A stretch of DNA of 64,000 bases. Source: Neopestalotiopsis rosae. Lineage: Eukaryota; Ascomycota; Sordariomycetes; Amphisphaeriales; Sporocadaceae. The DNA lies in assembly GCA_023078685.1 (NCBI GenBank), contig JALGAS010000003.1, positions 2,356,001 to 2,420,000 of the forward strand. Direction: 5' to 3'. This document shows positions 49,720 through 60,096 of the stretch, one piece after another. Each line of letters starts with the position of its first letter. Positions within the stretch are counted from its first letter, which is position 1. The notes beneath the pieces are model-generated. The model made no database searches. It saw only the letters and a program-made list of their open reading frames with translations, and was not told where the DNA came from. The position numbers and the translations under genes are program-made.

Positions 49720-50775
49720 TCACCAATCAAGAAGAGCGTCCACCTGCAGCCGCACCGAGGCCCACAACATGTCCGCCGCCGCCTCCCGCAGGGCCGCGAC
49801 CTGCCGCGGCCCGTACAGCTCCGGCTCGCGGTAGCAGTGGTCCGCCAGGTGCGGCAGCGCGCCGGCGCAGCTCTCCCACACCCAGGCGTCGTACGACGCG
49901 AGGGAGCAGGCACGGCACGCGGGGCTCACCCTCCCTCCCTCGGGCAGGGTGGGCGGGATCTGGCGCCCGCGGCGGGGTCCCCAGGCTGGGTCGTACAGCT
50001 TGGGAACCAGGCCGTGGCCGCAGTCGGCGTGGCCGAGGGGGAAGCGGCATAAGGGGCAGTCGTGGTAGCCAAAGGCGGACCCGCGCGGCAGGGTCTCCCC
50101 GAGGTCGTGAATGCCGAGCTCTGCAAAGGCCAGGCCGTCCTTGTAGGCCAGGTGCTGGGCGAGGCACTCGGCGCCGATCATGTGGCCACAGGGCAGCACG
50201 GCCATGGTTTCCGTCTCCGTCTCCGGGTCCGGGTACGCGCTGGTGTCGGGCATGACGGCGTCGGGCAGGCGGAGCTGGCGCCCACAGATGGGGCAAGGGG
50301 CTTCTATGGAGACTCCTTGCTCTTCTTCTTCTTCTGCGGTGTTGCAGTCCATGTCGTGGCCAGTACTACTTATAATACTACTTCTAGGATCTAGGAAACG
50401 GGCAATGTCCCGGAACTGCGAGGGGTTCTCAATGAGGCGCCGCCGCTTGGCTGGACGCTCCTCCTCGCATAATTCTGTTCCCGGGACGGACGATTGGGAC
50501 AGCAGCACTGTCCCCGGCGCCTGGTATGTGAGCGCGATATAGTCCTCCCCCTCGGGCTGGTGCGGTGGCCTCCACCACGGCGGAGTGATCGCCGCCGGCG
50601 GAGGTCCAACCGGACGCAGAAACGCGAGTGACTCGGCTGGGTTGACCCCGGGGGCCACGTCAGGATGCCAATGCCATGGCTGAGCCCCCAGCGCCACATG
50701 AGGTTGCCATTGCCATGGCATAACCGCCCCATTTTCAGTTGTTACTGCCTCGTGAGCCGAGAGACTGTTATTCAT
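49720..50775 (-). CDS. RING-like zinc-binding protein of unknown function
   Basis: This single-exon frame has 351 residues with ATG at 50775. The N-terminal half is Pro/Trp-rich and has an internal imperfect repeat (MPWQWQPHVALGAQPWHWHPDVAPG). A basic PAKRRRL patch could be a nuclear signal. The central region has spaced metal ligands in RING order: CPIC, then CGHM about 36 residues later, EC, and CPLC after a long insert of about 35 residues, then further Cys/His (HADCGHG, CRACS). The loops are longer than in a classical RING, so E3 ubiquitin-ligase activity is only possible, not shown. The C-terminal part is unusually GC-rich compared with its flanks. No transmembrane segment is seen. Confidence 0.75.
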   Translation of the reverse strand: MNNSLSAHEAVTTENGAVMPWQWQPHVALGAQPWHWHPDVAPGVNPAESLAFLRPVGPPPAAITPPWWRPPHQPEGEDYIALTYQAPGTVLLSQSSVPGTELCEEERPAKRRRLIENPSQFRDIARFLDPRSSIISSTGHDMDCNTAEEEEEQGVSIEAPCPICGRQLRLPDAVMPDTSAYPDPETETETMAVLPCGHMIGAECLAQHLAYKDGLAFAELGIHDLGETLPRGSAFGYHDCPLCRFPLGHADCGHGLVPKLYDPAWGPRRGRQIPPTLPEGGRVSPACRACSLASYDAWVWESCAGALPHLADHCYREPELYGPRQVAALREAAADMLWASVRLQVDALLDW

Positions 50776-51525
50776 GATCTTCCGGCTGTTTTTGGAGACC
50801 CATCTACTAAAACTTTCGTTGTATAAGCAGTCACTATTGCGAATTCGTACACTTTACTATATATACTTAAACCACAGTGCTATGTTGCTTTGAGCCAAAT
50901 CGTCCCTTTGCATGACTATACGACAACAAGAAGGAATTTTTGGAAGCTATACGATATATCGCTCCTTTGTTTCTCCAATCTTGAATAGAACAAGCTCTTT
51001 GTTGAGGGTTGGAGGTGATGACAATGCTTTGTACAGATTTTTCAATCCAATCACACCCAGGCTTTCAAGCTCGTGTCTTTCCAGTGACTGTACACAACCG
51101 TCGAGACACCAAATGGATGTTCCTTCCGTCTAAACATGATCAAGTATCCTGTTCAATACAGATCGTCTACACGGGCACAGATATTTGTTCATGGTGGCTC
51201 CCATAGCGTGTGTATATCTCATCACTCGCGGTTAGGTACAAGATACGCAAGCCGACGTGGCTTCACTTGGCGCCAAGTCAAACATCAGCCCTGCCGATAT
51301 TAAATTATGCAGACGAGTCTTGACAAGGCTTCACAAGCACGTCATTGGTATTCCTTGAACACATCATGAAATCACGAGCCAAATCCTTGTAATTCGATTC
51401 ATTCAAAGGTCGACGGACGACCTTGACTTTATATTCGCAGCTTTTAAGGTAGGCCACTACAGGGCTCATTATATGCAGTACGCTGACTGAAAATATATAT
51501 AGACGGTAAAAAGAAGAAACCATTA
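50776..51525. other. Intergenic region between the RING-like gene and palF
   Basis: This 750-bp stretch lies upstream of the RING-like gene and downstream of palF (both minus). It is moderately A+T-rich. Small frames of 65-75 codons are not recognisable. Confidence 0.55.
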
Positions 51526-53980
51526 TCATCGCTCATATTTGGGCAGATGTTCTGCATCGTGCCCGTTGGGGCCCCTGGTCGTCGAGGGCCCAGCTATACT
51601 CTCAAATGGGTCATGGGACCCATATAAGTCTTGTTCACTAAGAACCGGCGCAGAAGGCTCGTGGCCTGTGGAGGACCCTGTGGTATCTGGCGGCGGCGCC
51701 GATGGTCCGCTTTCTTCGTAGTCTTCGGGTATCTCTGGCGGTGCACTCGCCTCTGCCAAGAGTCGTCTTCGCTCAAGCTCTTGCTTATCGTCGACTGGAT
51801 CAGGACGTGCTGTAGTCGTTGACATGTCTTCAAGTGAAGGCGCGGAAGGTCCCTCACCGACCTCGACGGCACTGTCCACAGGTGCTAGTGGCGGAGCGCC
51901 CGGGGTCATGTCTGCCGGTGCCGAAGGTTGTGAGGGACCGGCAACGGGTTCACCTGCCGGTGCTGATGGCTGACTAGGTAGGAGGCGCTGTTCGGCCAGC
52001 CGCACGCGTTCCTTTTCCGTCAGGCCACTTTCATCTGAAAGCTGAGGTGGTGGTACATAGGTGGGTGCTGGTGATCCATGATCGTGAGGGCTGTACCCAG
52101 GTGCCTCGGCCAACTTGCTCGATGATGCCCAAGTTTGCGGCTGAGCCTGCGCAGGATTCGAAGGTCCACCATGTTCATCATAGTTATTGCTCTCGCTATA
52201 GTTGCCCTGCCAGTTGTAGGACGTTTCATTCGTCTCGGTAGGATAACCTGCGTCAGAAGGTGGCTGCAATGTGAGCGTCGGCCGCACGGGCGTCTTTGAT
52301 CGTGTCCTTGTCGTATCGACGTTACCAACGACTACCTCGAAAGAGATTGATATCACTCCCTTTTCTCTGCGCAGATGGTCCGTGTCCACGATTGAGCCGT
52401 TCCAGTTGCCCAGCTGTCTATCGTAGGCTGCCGTTGCTGGCCCCGGACTCCCTGAGACGGACATGGAGCCCAATCTATTTGGTTGCTGCGCTGTGCCTTG
52501 AGACTGACCGGCAAGCTTTCCACCTAGGTCGACAACCACTTCGACATGGTATCTGAAGCCGATTAAACCTCCAGGCACACCCTTGATGCTCGGAAAGACG
52601 TCCTCAGGTACTCTCACGGATGTGGTGATGTTGGCCGAAAGTGTCGATGGATCAATGATGAGTGGTGCCACAGATTGTGACAGGTCCTTCCTAAAAACAC
52701 TGCAGGACCCAGCCGACGATAATGATAACCCGCCGAGTCCAGTCTTTGATTTGGGGTAAAACTCCTCACGTTCCAGCTTTCGAGCGTCCTCCTTGGAGAT
52801 ATTCGTGAATAATGATGCGGGCGGCGCATAATCAACTCTTCCCTGTCGATAAAATGTGACGATAATCCCGTGTAAACTCTTCATGCGGCGATTGTGGTCG
52901 ACTCGTATCCGAACTGGCAGCAGGTCACCTGGCAGACATCCGCCTTTTAGTAGTTCCACGTTTGCCGTGATCTCACGATCCTCGGCAATACCTGCAGATA
53001 CTCTGCTCCCATTCGAGCCCCCACTACCATCAGCGCCTCTTGCACTGTTGCTGTTGTGACTAGCTGCACTTCCAGCACTTATTTCGCTTTGTATATCGCT
53101 CTGTATCGGACTACGGGGAAGGTGGTGATCATCTGGGCGACTCCGGTTTGAGTCGTCATGGCTCGCGGTGCTCTCATTCGAGGTTTCGAGGGCTCGTGTC
53201 GAGTCCAGATCAGACGCGGGTTCGTGCAGATCGGTAGCACTCCGACTTGGCGTCGTGTTTGTCACTGGCGCCCTCTTCCTCCTTTGTCGCCTGTGCATGG
53301 CATGCATCGTAACCTTGCGCTCTCTGGGCTGGGGAATCAATCCAACGTCGACCTTTTCAAGCAGAGATACCCTCGTCTCGGCAGTGGTGGTCGGGGCGAT
53401 GGATGTTGGGCGGGTTAGTGTCGCGGTGATAATATAGGCTATCGTTCCTCGCTCGAACTGATGGTTACAGTGTTAGTAGAAGCCAGAGACTGGTTGATTA
53501 TTGCGCACTGGTGCCTACATCAATACTACTGGGCAGCCCTTCGGGTGGAAATAGGAGATCAAACTCAAACTCCCATTTCCGGGCTTCGAGTCGTCCCTCG
53601 CCGCACAGGACCTGCTCATCTTGAAAGAGCTGCGCGTGACCATTGCCAAAGTACCGGAAATTGCTGCTTCCTCCGCTGGGTAGGATGGCGGCATTGCCGG
53701 CATTCATCTGCGCGGCATTCTTGAAGACACGAACATAGCCATGTAAGCAGACAGTCAAGTGGGTGAGGCGGATCGGCTTGGTCAAGGATAGGGTGACGGA
53801 GCCCTTGACATGGTCGCCAGCCGAGTACTTTCGATGAGCATCTTTTACCTTGACGTAGAACTCGGCAAGGTTCCGGTTTCGCGTCCGGGAGCGCAGCGGC
53901 AGGGACAGAAATTCCAGGAAGGATTTCTTTGTTGGTCCATCTTCGAGAGACAAGTCGGCAGTGCGGTCGGATGTACCCAT
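51526..53980 (-). CDS. palF: pH-response arrestin PalF/Rim8
   Basis: PalF is the arrestin-like adaptor of the ambient-pH pathway. It binds the plasma-membrane sensor PalH/Rim21, becomes ubiquitinated at alkaline pH, and recruits ESCRT-I so that PacC is processed. Two exons, 53980-53519 and 53457-51526, encode 797 residues. The intron is 61 nt with a GTAGGC donor and a CTAACAC branch site. The N-terminal arrestin half includes LSLEDGPTKKSFLEFLSL, RNRNLAEFYVKV, VKGSVTLSLTKPIRLTHL and HGYVRVFKN. The splice restores LPSSIDFERGTIAYIITATLTRP. The C-terminal arrestin half has PGDLLPVRIRVDHNRRMKSL and VPGGLIGFRYHVEVVVDL. The disordered tail has five PSAP motifs (see findings). Motifs GCCAGG (54076-54081) and CTTGGC (54528-54533), which match the PacC core, lie upstream but could be chance. 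Confidence 0.92.
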
Positions 53981-56900
53981 CTATTCTACGGCTAGCAATC
54001 GGCGACGATGTGCGCGCCTCGCATGACAAGCAAGGCACGACACGAGCGAAAGTGCTTTTTTTTCGGGGGTATTTAGCCAGGCAAGTAAGTGATGAATAAT
54101 AGGGTGCAGCGTCGCGACGGGGCGCGTTCTCGATCTCCTAGGGAGGGCCCCTCAAGGCGAGAGGACCCTTGATGGAGCAATCGATTTCCGATGCGCGCAC
54201 CTACGTAGTGTAGGTACACACAGGCACACACACACCTCGGTCACTTTTTCCTCTGGATCGGACTCGGCGCACGTAACTCGACAGAGCGCAAGCAAAGACA
54301 GCAGCGCAAAGTCGGGAGCCCGGCCCCGGCGGTTAGGCAAAAAAGGATCAGGTCAGGGCAAGCTGGACGAACGGGCGCTGAGGCCTTATCGCAAACCCGT
54401 GTGCAGGGCGCCGCAGCGACTTGATGACGACGATTAAAAGAAAGAAATTATGCCTAGAATATTGAATAGAAGGAACTTGAGATGAGGCAAGTCTTGGAAA
54501 GTTGCATGTGCGAAGGTTGTGGAGGGTCTTGGCGGTCTTGGTATCAACGGGTGCCCAGGAACTAAGAATAAATCTGGCCGCTCGCTTGGTTTGCCGGTGC
54601 GAACGGATCGGGGGGAGGGTGAGGGGAAGACACGATTGATTCGAAAAGGTAAGGGAAAAAAAGAAGAGGGGACTTCAGCTCTTGCTGGCTGGAACCAAAG
54701 TCTTGTCCGAGGCCTTGACTGGGGGTTGAGATCTCAATCGGGTAGGGGAAGTTTGCAACCTGCTTAGAAACTCATTGGGGGGCGGTTCAGGTCACATCAG
54801 AGATAATTAATAATGTTAATAATAAGATGAAGCGCAAAGTGAAGAAAGGGCCCTTGGGTCACTGGTTTCTGGAGATCAGCTTGCTTTGGGCTGGGCTGCC
54901 TGGGGGTCCTGGTGCGTGGGGATGGACTGGTAGTGAGTGAGTTTATCGATCAATTTTGAACTTGTTGCGGGGAGTCGGGACTCGAAAGTCTCTCGAGTCT
55001 GGACTGATGTCTGGTACTGAACTAAAATGTTCTTCTGGAACTCGGTCTGGCTCAAGTCTAGCGATTGCCTCCAGTTCTGACCTACCTTCATCTCATTAGG
55101 GGTCGAAGATTATCACCGTAAATCATCTGGCTTGCACGCAAGCAAGTAACACACCACGCCCAATGTCGCGTGTCGAGCAGCTTCATGCAAAGCAACATTT
55201 GCAATAAGTGACTGTGGATGTAGCATGCAGCACTCATCTTTACCTAGGTTATGCAGCAACGGCGTGAATGTTTCCTACCTACCAGGTACACACGCACATT
55301 ACCTTAGTAGTTACAACATTACCAGCGGAGAATAAGCGGCCGCTGTCCCCCGTCTGTCGATCGGCCCTGAAGCGGGCGGTTGAACTCCAGCGTGACTCGC
55401 AGGCGCACCAGTAAGTATATCAAGGGACCATTGATGTGCAGGACCAGAGTATGTAGAAAAGCCCCGACAACTCCATTATGGCGTTCGTGTTCGTCCGATC
55501 AGAACCTCCAACAGGTTCACTCTTGCTTCGGAACTTGCTCTGCACTGTCGTGTCGAGGCAATCTGGAAACAGAGGAGCTTGGCGCTTGAAACGCGCGTGC
55601 CATTTTCGGCGGCCCGAGATGTCCTGCAATGGTTCTTCCTGAGAGGCTTCTGCAAGTTCGATAGAAAGAGGTAAAGACGCTCCCACCTTTCCCATTCTGA
55701 GAGACGAGTGTCACGTAATGGCGTGCTCCCGGACATAACATGTGGATTACCTCGCTTGCGGCCTCCGAATACTCCAGTCCGTGTGTCGCGTGTCTGCATT
55801 GCAAATCCAACGGGAAGAGGGAAGCATTTGTATGCTTGGTAATAGTATATGAATTGGTACTGCAGTATTATGGTCGATTGAAACGTGATCATCTTGGTTC
55901 TCGCGAATTTGTGTGATGCGTCGACAACGGTTCAACTAAAAGCTCAAGCTAACTAGTCGGCCTTGTTCATAGCAATCGAGGGTACTCATGATATGGTGGT
56001 GCTGTAATTGTCCCTGTAAGCTCGCGAGCATTCGTGACGAAACATGTGTAAAATGGGTGGGGTTTGAGCTGATATCTGTCGTTGATGTCGCATTGAGCTG
56101 CAACTTGGTTGGCGACATGGTTCGTTCACGAGATTGCAACATTGCATTCGTGCCCACGTGCAAGTCGCTTCCCAAGCTGCTTTCTTGAGAAAACAAGCAT
56201 TATAGCCAAGCATTGTTCCCTACCTGCCCACAATGTACGTACAGATATATGTAGGTACCCAGGTAGGTTCACCGAGTAAAATAAGTTGAAGTCTGCAGTG
56301 GTTGCCGTTGATGGCTGCTGCTGTTGTTGCTGCTGATGCTGGCTGTCCACGGGGAACCGCCGACGGGCCATGCTTTAGTGAATGTCAGCCAGTACCAACG
56401 CCTCCCCATCTTTTAGCGTTCGCCTGCAGTCCGGGCGTGTAATAGCGTGTAATATGCGAAGCAGGAATCGGTGGCTTCAGGAGGTCCGCCCCTTGCGACC
56501 AAACAATCAGCACATACTGAGAAGTCGGACAGTTCAGACGAATGGCCAGAATAGATGCAAAGAAGGAGAGAGAGTCGACGGAATCACGCGGCCGCAGAGA
56601 GATCTTTTCTTTCCTGATTTTATATGGGACTAAATTGCAGCTTCGTCAGCACTTTAGTCATGCTGGGCTTTGGAGACTGTGCCAAGGTGGAAAGAAAGCA
56701 ACCGGCCTATTGCCAAGCCATACTGCTGCAAGCATCTCCACCAAACCTTCCAACGTTTGCTACCAGCTACCGTTTGCACTTGCATAACGGCACACTATAT
56801 AGGTGGTTGAAGCACTCTGTATTTCCTTACTATAAGTGTTTTTCTTCGCCTATAGGAGAAAGAATGTAGTGAATTTCTTGAGTGCCAGATAAGCAAATGG

Positions 56901-57125
56901 TGGTAGCGCAAATTCACTTTTCAAAAGATTGCAATCTGTGGCTTGGGAACGCTCTTGAGCTCTTCTTTATTTCTTTCTGTTTCCCATCTCGGATGACGGT
57001 GTACCTTTCACCTCTGTAATGTATGACATGTAGACACCAAGCACCGCTTGCTCATGCGTATGTAAAAATGACAAACTCCAAACTCCATGCATGCAATGCA
57101 ATGATCCGTAAACAGAGAACAAGGT
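53981..57125. other. 3.1-kb region between palF and CDC6
   Basis: This runs from the palF start to the CDC6 stop. Open frames up to 138 codons (55892-55476 minus) show no domain. TACCTA-type motifs are at 54198-54216, 55274-55283 and 56251-56267. A CAG/CTG-type microsatellite lies near 56315-56340 and yields a poly-Gln frame on the minus strand that I do not accept as a gene. The rest is unassigned. Confidence 0.5.
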
Positions 57126-59102
57126 CTAGTCCAATGCCTCGCCGCTCAAAATACTCTCCAGAATGCCTGAACCGATGCCTTCTATAGCCTGCTCCATCTC
57201 TTTTTCGCCGACAGAGCTTGCAACTCTCTTTTCATCCACTAGACCGACTGTCATTCCAAAACCGCCACGCTTGCCTCTCTTGCTTGGTGTCTGAGCGACT
57301 GTAAACGAGCCAGTCTTTCCATCGACGGCAGCAATCAGCGACATGGTCTCCAAGCTACCCATGACTTCTCGAAATTCTGAACTCGAGAGCGGATGTAACA
57401 TGGATTCCTCTGTGCAAAGTTTGCAATATGTATCGTACAAGGTCTTGATTGTGGGTGCAGTGCTTTGTGTTTTCGAAGGTGTACTCAAGACAGCCGTTTT
57501 TGAATTCTTGTTGCGCTTCTCGAGCGCGACGAGGGAGCACAAGGCTGCCTTCTGTTGCAAATTCAGTGTCTTGAGTCGTTGGTTCGTTCCGTTGCTGAAG
57601 GCTGCCGCAGTAATTTTGTTTAGATGGCCAATGCTGACCCGGGGTGCGGTCTCGACGGTGAGACTTTTGAGGGAAGTTGCAAGAGCAGCCGACACGTTCT
57701 TCTCCGAATTCCCCCTGCCAGGCGATGACAAGTTGTTGTTCTCGCCCAAGACCTTGCGTGAAGGTGTGGCCAGCAGAATCTGCTCCTTGACTTCGGCCTC
57801 GTGCTTCTGTTTTGTTTCCATCTCAACGAGATCAATTGCCCTGCGACAGATCTCGAAAGCTTTTCTAAGATCGCCCGTCTGACTAGATACCTTTCTGGAA
57901 CATAATTCAATGGCAGCGGGATGGATAAATGGTAGTGGCGCTCCTTCTGGCACGAGGCTCTTGAGTCGTGTTGTGATGATATTCTTGATCTGAGCAGCCG
58001 AGTACGGCAAAAATGGCAGAAGCTCTGGCTTCAGATTGCGAGACTTTAGTCGTGGTAGAAACCGATCAGTCAGATCAAGTGCGTTGGCGATTCCGACCAA
58101 TACAAGACGCGACGTCTTTTGTAGTGACCATTCAAAAACGCTATACAAACTCTCCAAATCGAGGGTAAGGATGTGATCAATCTCATCCAAGACAACCAGG
58201 AAGACATCGGAAGTCTTCTTCTTTGGCATAAATAGCTTTTGAAGGCTTGAAGCAGCATCTGCCTCTGTAATTTCGCCGTCTTTGCATAGCTGGTCAATCA
58301 GGGTAGCGTAGAGGTCCTTGGATGATTTGATGCTCATGCAGTTGATGTAGGCCTTCTTGACAGTAGACGCCTTTGCAGCTTCTCCAGTCATCTCATTGAC
58401 CATGGCACTCTTGCCGGTTCCTGGCGGTCCACTGACGTACAGACACCCGCTTGGATGTATCTCGGAGCAACGCCCAAGAAATCCCTTGAGCTGGTTCCGT
58501 TCGTCGTCTCGTCCGATCAATTGACCGGGATCTGCGCTACGCGAGAAGAGCTGCCGGGCTTGGTGGTAGACGGTCTGTACTGCAGCCGGAGTTAAGGGTG
58601 TCTGCGGTGTGGATCGTTTCGAGATCTTGCCGACAAAAGTGACTCGGTGCCTTGGGGTCACTGGTGCTTTGGCAAGTGCATCTTTGAATCGTGGGGTGCT
58701 TGGTGTGACTGGCTTGAAGTCTGCCTTGGCCGGACTCGATGTGTAGTCGTCGCGGCGTGGAGAGGATCGTTCGTTGTTGCCCAGAGTGCTCCTCTTCCTT
58801 CTCAACCGCGGGCCCAGATCAGCATCATCATCCTCGTCGACGACGGCAGGTGCAGCAGAGAGTGACTCCTCGGTCAATTCTGTGGTAGAGGTTTCTCGAG
58901 TGCGATCAACAGCGATTGTGATTTCCTTGGGGTCTTCGTTCTCGTCATTGATGCGGAGGCTGCGAGTCTGTCGCTTCACTTGCTTCAATCCCAAGTCCGG
59001 CTCTGAGCATCGGTCAATTGTGGCTTCTTGTGATACCTGTCGATTGAACTTACCAAAGATTGTAGAGCTTCTTGTTCTCTTTCCAAGAGTAGTCCTTGTC
59101 AT
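57126..59102 (-). CDS. CDC6: Replication licensing ATPase Cdc6/Cdc18
   Basis: Cdc6 is an AAA+ ATPase that works with ORC and Cdt1 to load Mcm2-7 at origins in G1. It is a single exon of 658 residues. The open frame begins slightly earlier with GTG, and the first ATG is 59102 (MTRTTLGKR). The N-terminal regulatory region has many CDK-type S/TP sites, some with basic residues (SSPRRD, STPRFK, VTPRHR, TPQTPLTP), expected to control degradation or export. The AAA+ core follows: Walker A GPPGTGKS at 225-232, Walker B VLDEID near 303-308, and sensor-type GIANALDLTDRFLPRL. The sensor-2 region is SSQTGDLRKAFEICRRA. A winged-helix domain closes the protein. An MCB box lies upstream. Confidence 0.94.
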   Translation of the reverse strand: MTRTTLGKRTRSSTIFGKFNRQVSQEATIDRCSEPDLGLKQVKRQTRSLRINDENEDPKEITIAVDRTRETSTTELTEESLSAAPAVVDEDDDADLGPRLRRKRSTLGNNERSSPRRDDYTSSPAKADFKPVTPSTPRFKDALAKAPVTPRHRVTFVGKISKRSTPQTPLTPAAVQTVYHQARQLFSRSADPGQLIGRDDERNQLKGFLGRCSEIHPSGCLYVSGPPGTGKSAMVNEMTGEAAKASTVKKAYINCMSIKSSKDLYATLIDQLCKDGEITEADAASSLQKLFMPKKKTSDVFLVVLDEIDHILTLDLESLYSVFEWSLQKTSRLVLVGIANALDLTDRFLPRLKSRNLKPELLPFLPYSAAQIKNIITTRLKSLVPEGAPLPFIHPAAIELCSRKVSSQTGDLRKAFEICRRAIDLVEMETKQKHEAEVKEQILLATPSRKVLGENNNLSSPGRGNSEKNVSAALATSLKSLTVETAPRVSIGHLNKITAAAFSNGTNQRLKTLNLQQKAALCSLVALEKRNKNSKTAVLSTPSKTQSTAPTIKTLYDTYCKLCTEESMLHPLSSSEFREVMGSLETMSLIAAVDGKTGSFTVAQTPSKRGKRGGFGMTVGLVDEKRVASSVGEKEMEQAIEGIGSGILESILSGEALD

Positions 59103-60096
59103 GATTACCGTCTGTCTCCTCACTTATGGCTGCCAAAAGAAGAATGTTCAACAGAAGGTGAAGCCAGCGATAATTGAACAATTGAAGAAGGCGCTTAGCC
59201 CAGGTACTTAGCTTGCAGATATTAAATGATAGGACGTGGGGCTTTGCGTGCTTCGACGCGTTGGAGTCGCGTAACCGCGTAAAACGGCCGCCAAGACACT
59301 TTAATTAGCGCGACGTCGCGCCACCCATTCCCTTTTCCTTCAACTGCCTTATGGACGGGCCGCGAAGTGCATGTAACTCAGGGAGGTCTGCCATTAATCA
59401 AAATTTGCCTGTACCTTTATTTCATCTTTTGTAATTTGTATATGTAACTCTCCAAGTTTACCGTAAGATAAAAACTTGTATGATATGTTTCCAGTTGTTA
59501 CAGTCAAAGAATAATGCTCTGGAAAGCTCTCTAGAAACACGCTTCCGACCCTACGGCCGACAATTATGGTAACGCAAAAAGGTGAATTGGCAGAAAGCGA
59601 TTTCTTGAGAGAGAACTCGATATGATTCAGTTGAGTCTTCAATATACCTACTGACGGGAATCCATTCGTACATCTTGAAATGCTCTCTTGGTTATGTTGG
59701 CCATTTCAATGCTCCTGCGATGCTAAAAGTCCACTCTGACTAGCGCGCTTTTCTGGCGAGGGTAGCGGGCTCTCGAAGACGCACGTGCCATGTTTCCCCC
59801 TCCTTTCCCTTTCCGGTCGAGCTACCGAATAAGGCGAAAGCTGGGGGAATCGAGAGCCGTTCTATGGAACCGGCCGATCTCCGTTCACCTTTCCGGCCGG
59901 CGGTGGGAAACGTCGCGACTCGCCACTGCTAATCAATCAGAGTCAGCACCTTTTTCACACCGACCCATATCGTGAGATTTGCGACTGGCTGGACCTGGTT
60001 CGAGCTCCTTTTCTCTGCTGTCACTATGCTCACAACGGGTCACTCAGCGATTGGCAATTCATCGGCCAAGTTTGGAGCAGGAAAGGGCTTATCAGG
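59103..60096. other. Divergent promoter region of CDC6 and the molybdenum-cofactor sulfurase
   Basis: This 994-bp stretch separates the two start codons. It includes the MCB-type box listed separately and a CpG-rich block at about 59250-59330. A minus-strand frame at 59642-59394 (82 codons) has no recognisable features. Confidence 0.55.
59256..59261. promoter_or_regulatory. MCB (MBF-binding) box upstream of CDC6
   Basis: A perfect palindromic ACGCGT lies 154 bp upstream of the CDC6 start. Related CGCGTAA cores follow within 20 bp (GTCGCGTAACCGCGTAAA). MBF drives G1/S transcription of CDC6/cdc18 in yeasts; its action here is inferred. Confidence 0.55.

Noticed and set aside
54076..54533. Two PacC-core hexamers upstream of palF as evidence of pH control
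   Set aside because: A degenerate hexamer on two strands is expected about once per kilobase, so two in 550 bp is not strong evidence; kept only as a note in the palF entry.
56126..56371. 81-codon frame with a poly-Gln run
   Set aside because: The Gln run is a CAG/CTG microsatellite, and the remaining sequence has no family resemblance.
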